Shown in pieces: positions 1 to 5,517 of a stretch of DNA of 13,181 nucleotides; within the stretch, counting starts at the first letter, position 1, and each line of letters starts with the position of its first letter. The stretch lies in NCBI GenBank assembly GCA_050290245.1, contig JBNKHH010000049.1, positions 1 to 13,181 of the forward strand, written 5' to 3'. This stretch comes from JBNKHH01 sp050290245 (GTDB taxonomy: Bacteria > Pseudomonadota > Alphaproteobacteria > Rhodobacterales > Rhodobacteraceae). The translations under genes were made by a program, and so were the position numbers. A model generated the notes under the pieces. It worked only from the letters and a program-made list of their open reading frames with translations. It ran no database searches and was not told where the DNA came from.

Positions 1-133
1 TATGCCGGGCGACAACCTGAAGTTCACGGTCGAACTGATCGCGCCGATCGCCATGGAAGACGGCCTGCGCTTCGCCATCCGCGAAGGCGGCCGCACCGTC
101 GGCTCCGGCGTCGTCTCGAAAATCATCGAGTAA
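1..133 (+). CDS. tuf: Elongation factor Tu, C-terminal fragment (5' end outside window)
   Basis: Only the last 43 codons are present, read from the codon at position 2 to the TAA at 131-133. The visible protein is the end of EF-Tu domain 3: MPGDNLKFTVELIAPIAMED, then GLRFAIREGGRTVGSGVV and the terminal SKIIE. EF-Tu is the GTPase that delivers aminoacyl-tRNA to the ribosome, and domain 3 contacts the tRNA T-stem and EF-Ts. The fragment is intact to the normal end of the family with no frameshift. It is followed 23 nt later by a hairpin terminator. tRNA-Trp and secE-nusG lie further downstream on the same strand, the usual bacterial neighbourhood for a tuf copy. Alphaproteobacteria often carry two nearly identical tuf genes, and the fragment cannot say which this is. 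Confidence 0.97.
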   Translation, partial: MPGDNLKFTVELIAPIAMEDGLRFAIREGGRTVGSGVVSKIIE

Positions 134-156
134 GCTGACGCTTAATCGAAAACGCT

Positions 157-183
157 AAAGGGCCGCCCGTGGGGCGGCCCTTT
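157..183. terminator. Bidirectional hairpin terminator between tuf and the mini-protein genes
   Basis: A perfect 11-bp inverted repeat, AAAGGGCCGCC (157-167) with GGCGGCCCTTT (173-183), encloses a 5-nt loop. The A/T ends give a T-tract on either strand, though it is short on the plus strand (TTTGTCGTTT). It lies between the tuf stop and the stop of the convergent minus-strand gene at 206, so it probably terminates transcripts from both sides. Confidence 0.85.
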
Positions 184-205
184 GTCGTTTGGGAGGCAGT
201 GTAAA

Positions 206-418
206 TTAGTTCACCAGGCTGCGAACGAAAGCGCGCTTTTCGCTCTCGGTGCTGCCGCCGTGGATGTAGTTCAGGGCGGTCAGAACTTCGGCGTCGGACA
301 GCGTGGCGGCTTGCTCGGCGCTGATGTACTGGGTGAGTGCGCCGTTTGCGACGGTCATGGCGGAAGCGCCGGTAGCAACGGTGGCGGCGAGAGCTGCGAT
401 AGCGATGATGGTTTTCAT
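206..418 (-). CDS. Small exported protein, 70 aa, paralogue A of a tandem pair
   Basis: I do not recognise a named family. The protein starts MKTIIAIAALAATVATGASA, a classic Sec signal peptide (Lys at 2, hydrophobic stretch 4-16, likely cleavage after A-S-A at 20). A mature chain of about 50 residues remains, with no cysteine and ending TESEKRAFVRSLVN. The middle (YISAEQAATLSDAEVLTALN) looks helical. The start is supported by an AAAGGATC Shine-Dalgarno-like sequence about 6 nt upstream, identical in the neighbouring paralogue. It is 49/70 identical to the protein at 467-679, which lies 48 nt upstream on the same strand, so the two are probably co-transcribed with this one second. The stop is close to the bidirectional hairpin at 157-183. 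Function unknown; a small periplasmic or secreted protein is the best reading. Confidence 0.8.
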   Translation of the reverse strand: MKTIIAIAALAATVATGASAMTVANGALTQYISAEQAATLSDAEVLTALNYIHGGSTESEKRAFVRSLVN

Positions 419-466
419 TGTCTTGATCCTTTGGGAGTGTGTTTGTTTGGGAGGAGGCTGTGTGAC

Positions 467-679
467 TTAGTTCACCAGGCTGCGGACGAAAGCGCGCTTT
501 TCGCTTTCGGTGTCCGAGCTGTGGATGAAGTTCAGAGCCTGCAAAACTTCTGCCTTGGTCAGCGTGGCGGCCTTTTCGGCGCCGACATAGTGGGCGATTT
601 CACCGTTCGGGTCGGTCATGGCGAAGGCGCCGGTTGCGAGCGTTGCGGCCAGGGCGGAGAGTGCGATGATGTTTTTCAT
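467..679 (-). CDS. Small exported protein, 70 aa, paralogue B of a tandem pair
   Basis: First gene of a minus-strand pair. It begins MKNIIALSALAATLATGAFA, a Sec-type signal peptide with probable cleavage near residue 20, then a cysteine-free mature chain of about 50 residues ending in the same TESEKRAFVRSLVN tail as paralogue A. The reading frame stays open upstream to 973, but the start at 679 is chosen because it gives the signal peptide directly, has AAAGGATCAAGACT before the ATG as in paralogue A, and gives both genes exactly 70 residues. The extra upstream codons read as Ser/Arg/Pro-rich non-coding sequence. No known domain is recognised. The tail is absolutely conserved while signal peptide and central region have drifted, which suggests selection on the C terminus. 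Confidence 0.8.
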   Translation of the reverse strand: MKNIIALSALAATLATGAFAMTDPNGEIAHYVGAEKAATLTKAEVLQALNFIHSSDTESEKRAFVRSLVN

Positions 680-1200
680 AGTCTTGATCCTTTGAGTGTG
701 CCCGTCTGGGCTTGATGTTTGAGTTTGGGTGAACAGCGTGTCGCCGTTCGGTGGATCAAAGTTAGGGTCGCGGTTTTCGGAGTTGAACTCACAGAACTGC
801 ACAGGTAGTTCGCGTGGATGTGGGCTTGAATTCGAACCCGGCGCGACCTTCTGCAACCACGCACGATCAGCCCGCGATGGCTGCACAGAAACGTGCAAAA
901 AGCCCCTATTTCTAGTGTGTCTGTGACTGTAACTGCGCTCACGCGAAGGGGAGCCTGACGTGACGTTGGACACAAATCGCCACGGCGACTGAAATGTTCG
1001 GTGACAGTTTGGTGAGTGGCGTGAGATGGTCGCTCAGGGTCGCGTGAAGACGGCCCGTGGCGGCGTGAGATCTCTGCAACAATTGGGTGATGTCGTAGAT
1101 TCGCGTGGCTGGAATTCCTCGGAATCGCCGCAAAATGAGCGTGGTTTTTTGCACGATCCGATTAGGTTTTGATTTTGGTTCGGGCTCGGAGAACGAGATC
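680..1200. other. Intergenic region between divergent genes, no convincing gene
   Basis: About 520 nt separate the minus-strand mini-proteins from the preferred start of the plus-strand TPR gene. Open frames cross it, but their translations are Arg/Pro/Thr-rich, have no good ribosome binding site and resemble no family. It contains repeated AACT/AGTT words around 781-811 (GAACT 794-798 facing AGTTC 807-811), many GTGA words from about 920 to 1090, and a 10-nt direct repeat GGCGTGAGAT at 1018-1027 and 1062-1071. The promoters of both divergent units must lie here. I see no tRNA or confident small RNA. Confidence 0.5.
759..787 (-). promoter_or_regulatory. Candidate promoter for the mini-protein pair
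   Basis: On the minus strand TTCAAC (782-787) and TAACTT (759-764) are separated by 17 nt, a plausible sigma-70 -35/-10 arrangement. Initiation would fall about 73 nt before the ATG at 679. The match is imperfect and rests on spacing and position only. Confidence 0.25.
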
Positions 1201-2490
1201 TTGATTTTGCGCCTCGGAATTGCAGTCTTGTTGGCTTTTGCCGCGCCCCTGGCTGCCAAACCCTTGATTACCTCTTCGGAGGAAACCCTCGCGCGGGTGT
1301 GCCTGGCGCGCGAGGAAAGCCCGGCGCGGGTCGTGGCGGCTTGCGATGCGGCGTTGAACGACGCGGGGCTGACCGCGGCGCAACGGGTCGAGTTGCTGGT
1401 GGCGCGCGGAGATGGCCTGAGCTGGATGGAACATTACGACGAGGCTATCGACAGCTACCGCATGGCGACCGATCTGAACCCGGATTCGGTTGACGGCTGG
1501 AACGGTCTTGGATGGGCGTTATGGGAATCCGACGGCTATGGCGCGGCTTATGGGGCTTTCCGTGCCTCGATGGACGTTGACGTATCGCTTGAGGGCCTCG
1601 CGGGGCAGGCGGGCTCGGGCTGGCGCAGCGGCCGGCTGGAGCCGGACGAAGCAAGGGAGATGCTGCGGGCGGCACTTGCGATAGACCCCGACTATATCTG
1701 GGCCGTGCGTGAAATCGCCTGGATCCTCATGGACGATCGCGACTTTCATGCCGCAGGACGCGAGTTCGAGGCCGCGCTTGAAATTGACCCGGACGATATC
1801 AATGCACGCTATGGATTGGGCCGCGCGCGCATGTCTACGGGCGAAAACGAGGCTGCGCTTGAAATCTTCAACGGTATCCTGGTCGATGCACCTGGAGAGT
1901 TCTCGACCGAGGTATACCGCATCAATGCCTTGCGGAATCTTGATCGCAATGCCCAGGCCCTGCGCGACGCGGACCGGCTGATCGCCGAGTATCCGGACAG
2001 GCCGTCGGGATACATAGAGCGCGGTTTCGCGCTGATGGCCTTGGAGCGGCGGGGCGAGGCGCTGGAAACCTATCGTCGGGCCGAGGAGGTTTTGGGTCCC
2101 AACAATGCGGTGCTTTATTGGTACGCGGACGCCTTGACCACCGACGGGCGGTTTCAAGATGCACTTGATGCAATTGAACGGGGGCTGGCGCTGGATGGGG
2201 CCGACTACTCGGACCACCTGATGAAAAGCTACATCGCGCTTGAAATGGAGGACTATTCTTTGGCGCGCCAGGCTGCCGAAGCGTCTCTGGCCACGGGGGT
2301 CGAGGATGCCTGGGCACATTACTATATAGCAATCACCATGATCCACGGCGGTGAAACCGCCGAGGGTCTGGACCGTTTCGACACGGCCATCGGCCTTGGA
2401 CTGCCCGACCATCGTGTCGGTGCCTTTGCAAAAGTGCTGATCGGCGCGGGAAAATATGTCGAGGCGGCCCAGCTTCGGCTGAAATACTGA
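1201..2490 (+). CDS. Secreted/periplasmic TPR-repeat protein, 429 aa
   Basis: The preferred start is the TTG at 1201. It is preceded by GGAG at 1188-1191 and yields a clean signal peptide (MILRLGIAVLLAFAAPLAA, cleavage before KPL). In-frame alternatives are ATG 1135 and GTG 1105, but these add a polar extension in front of the hydrophobic segment. The mature protein is almost entirely tetratricopeptide repeats of about 34 residues. Recognisable units carry the W/G/Y-A-F-P signature: YDEAIDSYRMATDLNPD, then WNGLGWALWES, FHAAGREFEAALEIDPDD, ARYGLGRARMS, GEALETYRRAEEVLGPN, FQDALDAIERGLALDG and YSLARQAAEASLATGVED. Such proteins are protein-interaction scaffolds, and neither partner nor pathway can be read from the sequence. 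It stands alone between a long upstream region and tRNA-Trp. The TPR assignment is firm; export and start are likely. Confidence 0.88.
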   Translation: MILRLGIAVLLAFAAPLAAKPLITSSEETLARVCLAREESPARVVAACDAALNDAGLTAAQRVELLVARGDGLSWMEHYDEAIDSYRMATDLNPDSVDGWNGLGWALWESDGYGAAYGAFRASMDVDVSLEGLAGQAGSGWRSGRLEPDEAREMLRAALAIDPDYIWAVREIAWILMDDRDFHAAGREFEAALEIDPDDINARYGLGRARMSTGENEAALEIFNGILVDAPGEFSTEVYRINALRNLDRNAQALRDADRLIAEYPDRPSGYIERGFALMALERRGEALETYRRAEEVLGPNNAVLYWYADALTTDGRFQDALDAIERGLALDGADYSDHLMKSYIALEMEDYSLARQAAEASLATGVEDAWAHYYIAITMIHGGETAEGLDRFDTAIGLGLPDHRVGAFAKVLIGAGKYVEAAQLRLKY

Positions 2491-2524
2491 CCGCGATGTG
2501 CGAACCCGCTTGATTCCCGTGCGG

Positions 2525-2546
2525 CGAGCGTCTAACCAATCGCTCG
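2525..2546 (+). other. Hairpin just upstream of tRNA-Trp
   Basis: CGAGCG (2525-2530) and CGCTCG (2541-2546) form a 6-bp stem with a 10-nt loop, ending 5 nt before the tRNA. There is no T-tract, so it is not a standard terminator for the TPR gene. It may be a processing structure or chance. Confidence 0.3.
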
Positions 2547-2551
2547 GCCAT

Positions 2552-2627
2552 AGGGGTGTAGCTCAGTTGGTAGAGCGACGGTCTCCAAAACCGTAGGTCG
2601 GGGGTTCGAGACCCTCCGCCCCTGCCA
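2552..2627 (+). tRNA. tRNA-Trp (anticodon CCA)
   Basis: A 76-nt cloverleaf. The acceptor stem AGGGGTG (2552-2558) pairs with CGCCCCT (2617-2623) with one G-U pair. The D-arm contains AGCTCAGTTGGTAGAGC, and the anticodon stem ACGGT/ACCGT encloses the loop CTCCAAA with anticodon CCA (tryptophan). The T-loop is GGTTCGAGACC. The discriminator base is G (2624), as expected for tRNA-Trp, and the CCA end is encoded at 2625-2627. Its position between tuf and secE-nusG is the conserved place for tRNA-Trp in many Proteobacteria, although protein genes intervene here on both sides. Confidence 0.97.
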
Positions 2628-2754
2628 GGCCAAATCCGAACAATGCGGCGTCCGCCCATGCGGTCATCCCTTGCATGTAATGTGAGTGGATTCGACACAA
2701 TTTCGCCACGATCCCTTGGTTTCATGTTGCCGAGGTTCATCGAGGAGGCTTTCC

Positions 2755-3123
2755 ATGCTGCAAATGTTCAGCTTTTTGCCGCCAATTGCCTGCTATGGGC
2801 TCGCCGGTGCCGCGGTTGCCGGGACGTTCTCAGTGCAGGCCATGCTTGAAAATGCAGGCTATCAGGCCGATTCACGCCTCTATGTCGTGGGCGGAATCGT
2901 CGCGTTTCTTTTGGCGTTCGCGGGCTATCAGAAATCGATCGCGAACAAGGAACGGGCCCAAAAGCCGCGCGTTTCCAGTGACGAGGTGCTGCAAAAGCTT
3001 TCGGTCAAGGAAAGCGGATTGGCTGATCCTAGCCTGGACATTCCGCCCGAAAACCCTAGCGGCCCTGCAGCGGATTCGCCCCTTGGCCGCATCCGGGCCA
3101 GGTCTCAGTCGCTGGAAGCCTGA
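2755..3123 (+). CDS. Small two-helix membrane protein, 122 aa, hypothetical
   Basis: The start at 2755 is chosen for the AGGAGG Shine-Dalgarno at 2743-2748, six nt before the ATG. The frame extends upstream to 2686, but those residues look non-coding. The protein (MLQMFSFLPPIACYGLAGAA...) has two hydrophobic segments, about residues 8-28 and 42-59, joined by a short polar loop (MLENAGYQADSR). A polar C-terminal tail of about 60 residues follows, Pro/Ser-rich near the end and rich in Lys/Arg after helix 2, so the tail is predicted to be cytoplasmic. No enzyme motif or named family is recognised. It sits between tRNA-Trp and the acetyltransferase gene, and neither neighbour explains its role. 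Confidence 0.75.
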   Translation: MLQMFSFLPPIACYGLAGAAVAGTFSVQAMLENAGYQADSRLYVVGGIVAFLLAFAGYQKSIANKERAQKPRVSSDEVLQKLSVKESGLADPSLDIPPENPSGPAADSPLGRIRARSQSLEA

Positions 3124-3243
3124 GCTGAGATTGATATTCGTCGGCATGCCTGTTACTCCGGGCGTGCAATCAAGGACAGGACCAATGGACAAGCACCGCA
3201 TCTGATCGTCATTCCCGACACTCCAGACATGCGAGGTGCGTTC

Positions 3244-3888
3244 ATGCCCTTTCCTTCCCCTGACACACGTCATCCCCTAGTGCTGCCCGATGGAACAACC
3301 CATCCCGGCGCCGTCTTTTTGAAACCCGTCATTGATCATCCCCGCATTGACGTGGGTGACTATAGCTATGCGTTCGATTTCGACCCGCCCGACGATTGGT
3401 CGGCGCGGCTGGCGCCCTATCTCTATCTATTCTCGGTCGAGAAGCTCAGGATCGGCCGGTTCTGCCAGATCGCCAACGGTGTCCGGTTCATCACGGCCTC
3501 GGCCAACCATCGCTATGACGGGATCTCGTCGTTTCCATTCGCCATTTTCGATGGCGGCGGCGCCGATGGCCAGCGACCATCATTGCCGACCCGGTTTCCC
3601 GATACCTGCATCGGAAACGACGTCTGGATGGGAGACGGTGCGGTGGTGATGCCCGGCGCTCGGATCGGCAATGGCGTCATCGTCGGCGCGCACAGCGTCG
3701 TTTCGGGCCATGTGCCGGACTATGCAATCGTCGCGGGCAATCCGGCGCGGGTGGTGCGGATGCGGTTTTCAGAGGCCGTCATCGCGCGGTTGAACGAGAT
3801 CGCGTGGTGGGATTGGCCGATCGAGCGGATCCTGGCGCGCGAGGAGGCGATCTGTGGCGCCGATATCGCCGCGCTTGAGGCCCTGTGA
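3244..3888 (+). CDS. CatB/Vat-family hexapeptide-repeat O-acetyltransferase, 214 aa
   Basis: A left-handed beta-helix acetyltransferase of the xenobiotic acetyltransferase type, which transfers acetyl from acetyl-CoA to a hydroxyl acceptor. Seen in order are an N-terminal VGDYSYAFDF segment, the coil starting LRIGRFCQIANGVRFITA, the catalytic-type motif SANHRYDG (His at about residue 89, the family's general base), then SFPFAIF. After the usual insertion come hexapeptide coils CIGNDVWMGDGAVVMPGARI and GNGVIVGAHSVVS, ending DYAIVAGNPARVVRMRF. A C-terminal helix (WWDWPIERI) completes the fold, and the length is normal. ATG 3244 has an AGGTG close upstream; ATG 3229 (five residues longer) is the alternative. 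The family includes chloramphenicol and streptogramin acetyltransferases, but most chromosomal members have unknown acceptors, so no resistance is claimed. Confidence 0.88.
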   Translation: MPFPSPDTRHPLVLPDGTTHPGAVFLKPVIDHPRIDVGDYSYAFDFDPPDDWSARLAPYLYLFSVEKLRIGRFCQIANGVRFITASANHRYDGISSFPFAIFDGGGADGQRPSLPTRFPDTCIGNDVWMGDGAVVMPGARIGNGVIVGAHSVVSGHVPDYAIVAGNPARVVRMRFSEAVIARLNEIAWWDWPIERILAREEAICGADIAALEAL

Positions 3889-3914
3889 CGTCACCTTGAG
3901 CACTGCCTTGCTCT

Positions 3915-3936
3915 GCGAGGGTTGAAACACCCTCGC
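3915..3936 (+). other. Hairpin in the secE leader
   Basis: GCGAGGGT (3915-3922) and ACCCTCGC (3929-3936) form a perfect 8-bp stem with a 6-nt loop (TGAAAC). A smaller GGCG/CGCC stem follows at 3941-3954, and the secE ribosome binding site is 9 nt beyond that. No T-tract follows, so this is more likely an mRNA structure or a Rho-assisted end of the acetyltransferase transcript than an intrinsic terminator. Confidence 0.4.
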
Positions 3937-3974
3937 GAAGGGCGTATCTGCGCCGAAACGCAAGAGGACCGACC

Positions 3975-4172
3975 ATGGCCATGATGAACCCGCTTCAGTT
4001 TGTTCAGCAAGTGCGCTCCGAAGTCTCGAAGGTCGTATGGCCTTCGCGGCGTGAGGTCGTGTTGACTTCGGTCATGGTGTTTTTGCTCGCGCTCCTGACG
4101 TCGGCCTTCTTCTTCCTGGTCGATCTGATCATCCGTGAAGGCCTGCGAGGCGTGCTGACCTTCTTCGGCTAG
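3975..4172 (+). CDS. secE: Preprotein translocase subunit SecE, 65 aa
   Basis: SecE is the small essential subunit of the SecYEG channel in the cytoplasmic membrane, where it clamps the two halves of SecY. The sequence shows the short single-helix form usual outside enterobacteria. An amphipathic N-terminal helix (PLQFVQQVRSEVSKV) is followed by the signature VVWPSRREV (residues 20-28) and then one transmembrane helix at about 30-53. The start at 3975 has AGAGGA at 3963-3968; in-frame ATGs at 3981 and 3984 are possible but less well spaced. It is the first gene of the secE-nusG-rplK-rplA cluster, and a hairpin with a T-tract lies 80 nt after its stop. Confidence 0.96.
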   Translation: MAMMNPLQFVQQVRSEVSKVVWPSRREVVLTSVMVFLLALLTSAFFFLVDLIIREGLRGVLTFFG

Positions 4173-4251
4173 GTTCGGCCCGCGGGCAGGGCCGTCAGGC
4201 GACCCTTTCCCCTTGAATTCACCCGCAATGGGGGGTATGGCCCGGCAACGA

Positions 4252-4280
4252 GGCGTGCATGAAGGTGCACGCCCCTTTTT
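4252..4280 (+). terminator. Intrinsic terminator/attenuator between secE and nusG
   Basis: GGCGTGCA (4252-4259) and TGCACGCC (4266-4273) form a perfect 8-bp stem with a 6-nt loop (TGAAGG), followed by CC and TTTTT (4276-4280). This is a textbook intrinsic terminator placed 45 nt before the nusG start. It should reduce read-through from secE into nusG unless nusG has its own promoter or termination is regulated. Confidence 0.8.
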
Positions 4281-4325
4281 ATTCCGGGCGACAGATTTTG
4301 CCCGCAGCAAAGGGAAAATGGACCA

Positions 4326-4859
4326 ATGGCAAAGCGGTGGTATTCGGTTGCTGTGCTCTCGAACTTCGAAAAGAAGGTCGCAGAGCAGATTCGCCATGCC
4401 GTTGAGGACGCCGGTCTTCAGGATCAGATCGAAGAGGTTCTGGTCCCGACCGAGGAAGTCATCGAGATTCGTCGCGGCAAGAAGGTGACCGCCGAGCGTC
4501 GCTTCATGCCTGGCTATGTGCTGGTGCGGATGGAGATGTCGGACGAGGGGTATCACCTCGTCACATCGATCAACCGCGTGACCGGTTTCCTGGGCCCGCA
4601 GGGCCGTCCGATGCCGATGCGCGATGACGAGGTCAACGCGATCCTCAACCGCGCCGAGGAAGGCGAAACCGCCCCCAAGCTGATGATCAGCTTCGACGTG
4701 GGCGAACAGGTCAAGGTCAACGATGGCCCGTTCGAGGATTTCGACGGCACCGTGGAAGAGGTCGACGAAGAGAACCAGCGTCTGAAGGTGACGGTCTCGA
4801 TCTTTGGCCGTGCAACTCCGGTCGAGCTGGAGTTCACTCAGGTTTCCAAGCAGAACTGA
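4326..4859 (+). CDS. nusG: Transcription termination/antitermination factor NusG, 177 aa
   Basis: NusG binds RNA polymerase, suppresses pausing, and links it to Rho or to the ribosome. The NGN domain occupies about residues 3-110, beginning KRWYSVAVLSNFEKKVAEQI and containing RRFMPGYVLVRMEM (58-71) and the typical VTGFLGPQGRPMPM (85-98). A C-terminal KOW domain covers about 123-177: FDVGEQVKVNDGPFEDFDGT, then the strand KVTVSIFGRATPVELEFTQV. The length is normal for the family. ATG 4326 is preceded by AGGGAA; a nearby ATG at 4318 is out of frame. The gene lies after the secE terminator and before the long rplK leader, so it may form a nearly independent transcription unit. Confidence 0.97.
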   Translation: MAKRWYSVAVLSNFEKKVAEQIRHAVEDAGLQDQIEEVLVPTEEVIEIRRGKKVTAERRFMPGYVLVRMEMSDEGYHLVTSINRVTGFLGPQGRPMPMRDDEVNAILNRAEEGETAPKLMISFDVGEQVKVNDGPFEDFDGTVEEVDEENQRLKVTVSIFGRATPVELEFTQVSKQN

Positions 4860-4903
4860 ACTGGCTCTGCAGTGTTCGCGCTCTTCGGGGCGCACCTATC
4901 AAC

Positions 4904-4961
4904 GGGCACAACGCGGAAGTTGTCTGATTTTTCTTGCATGCAGACGACTCCCGTTGTACCC
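4904..4961 (+). promoter_or_regulatory. Alternative stem-loops in the nusG-rplK intergenic leader
   Basis: The segment ACAAC (4908-4912) can pair with GTTGT at 4919-4923, giving a weak 5-bp hairpin followed by TTTTT at 4928-4932. It can instead pair with a more distant partner: GGGCACAACG (4904-4913) with CGTTGTACCC (4952-4961), nine of ten pairs. The two are mutually exclusive, the geometry of an attenuator. No ligand class is recognised. Palindromes TGCATGCA and CGTCATGACG lie nearby. This is inferred from base pairing only. Confidence 0.3.
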
Positions 4962-4991
4962 GACGCGCCTGTCGTCATGACGGCAGAATCT

Positions 4992-5032
4992 TGTGGGAGG
5001 CGAGGGCATCGCGATGTCCGGACCGGACCACA
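4992..5032 (+). promoter_or_regulatory. Candidate ribosomal protein L1 autoregulatory site in the rplK leader
   Basis: TGTGG (4992-4996) pairs with CCACA (5028-5032). Inside, GGGCAT (5004-5009) pairs with ATGTCC (5014-5019), one G-U pair, around a CGCG loop. The two helices are joined by an asymmetric loop with GAGGCGA on the 5' side and GGACCGGA on the 3' side. Two helices around a purine-rich asymmetric loop beginning GAGG is the kind of mimic of the 23S rRNA L1 site by which L1 represses L11-L1 operons in other organisms. It ends about 53 nt before the rplK ATG. The assignment rests on architecture and position. Confidence 0.45.
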
Positions 5033-5085
5033 TCAACCATAGCTCGTGAAACGCGTTTCCCGAGTGTTGAGAAAGGAGGCCATCA

Positions 5086-5514
5086 ATGGCCAAGAAGATT
5101 GCTGGCACCATGAAGCTTCAGGTGCCCGCCGGACAAGCGAACCCCTCTCCGCCGGTTGGTCCGGCCCTGGGTCAGCGCGGCATCAACATCATGGAATTCT
5201 GCAAGGCGTTCAACGCCAAGACGCAGGAGATGGAGCCGGGTGCGCCCTGCCCGACCATCATCACCTACTATCAGGACAAGTCCTTCTCGATGGACATCAA
5301 GACGCCGCCGGCGTCGTACCTCCTGAAAAAGGCGGCCAAGCTGAAGTCGGGCGCCACGAACCCCAGCCGTGAAACGGTCGGGTCGGTGACGACGGCTCAG
5401 CTGCGCGAGATCGCCGAGGCCAAGATGAAGGACCTCAGTGCGAACGACGTCGATCAGGCGATGAAGATCATCCTTGGCTCGGCCAAGTCGATGGGCATCG
5501 AGGTGAAAGGGTAA
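5086..5514 (+). CDS. rplK: 50S ribosomal protein L11, 142 aa
   Basis: L11 binds the GTPase-associated region of 23S rRNA at the base of the L7/L12 stalk and takes part in factor-dependent GTP hydrolysis and the stringent response. The N-terminal domain carries the expected MKLQVPAGQANPSPPVGPAL and LGQRGINIMEFCKAFNAKT. The proline-rich hinge PPASYLLKKAAKLKSG leads to the rRNA-binding C-terminal domain, which ends AMKIILGSAKSMGIEVKG. Length is typical (141-142). The start is fixed by a near-perfect Shine-Dalgarno, AAAGGAGG, a few nt before ATG 5086. The stop is 3 nt from the rplA start, so translation of the two is probably coupled. Confidence 0.98.
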   Translation: MAKKIAGTMKLQVPAGQANPSPPVGPALGQRGINIMEFCKAFNAKTQEMEPGAPCPTIITYYQDKSFSMDIKTPPASYLLKKAAKLKSGATNPSRETVGSVTTAQLREIAEAKMKDLSANDVDQAMKIILGSAKSMGIEVKG

Positions 5515-5517
5515 GTC

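Noticed and set aside
820..870. tRNA-like T-loop word (GAATTCGAACCC) in the upstream intergenic region
   Set aside because: The bases flanking the TTCGAA core do not form a 5-bp T-stem on either strand, and no anticodon or acceptor stem can be built around it.
680..973. Upstream extension of the 467-679 gene to a 168-residue protein
   Set aside because: The added 98 residues are Arg/Ser/Pro-rich with no ribosome binding site and would bury the signal peptide. The 70-aa form matches the paralogue in length and start context.
939..1259. Minus-strand 106-codon open frame
   Set aside because: It overlaps the start of the TPR gene, lacks a recognisable ribosome binding site and resembles no family.
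3244..3888. Antibiotic-resistance acetyltransferase
   Set aside because: The CatB/Vat fold and the NH catalytic motif are present, but chromosomal family members commonly have other acceptors and nothing nearby suggests a resistance cassette.
3891..4895. Minus-strand 334-codon open frame
   Set aside because: Antisense to secE and nusG, and it would span the secE-nusG terminator. Its composition is that of a shadow frame.
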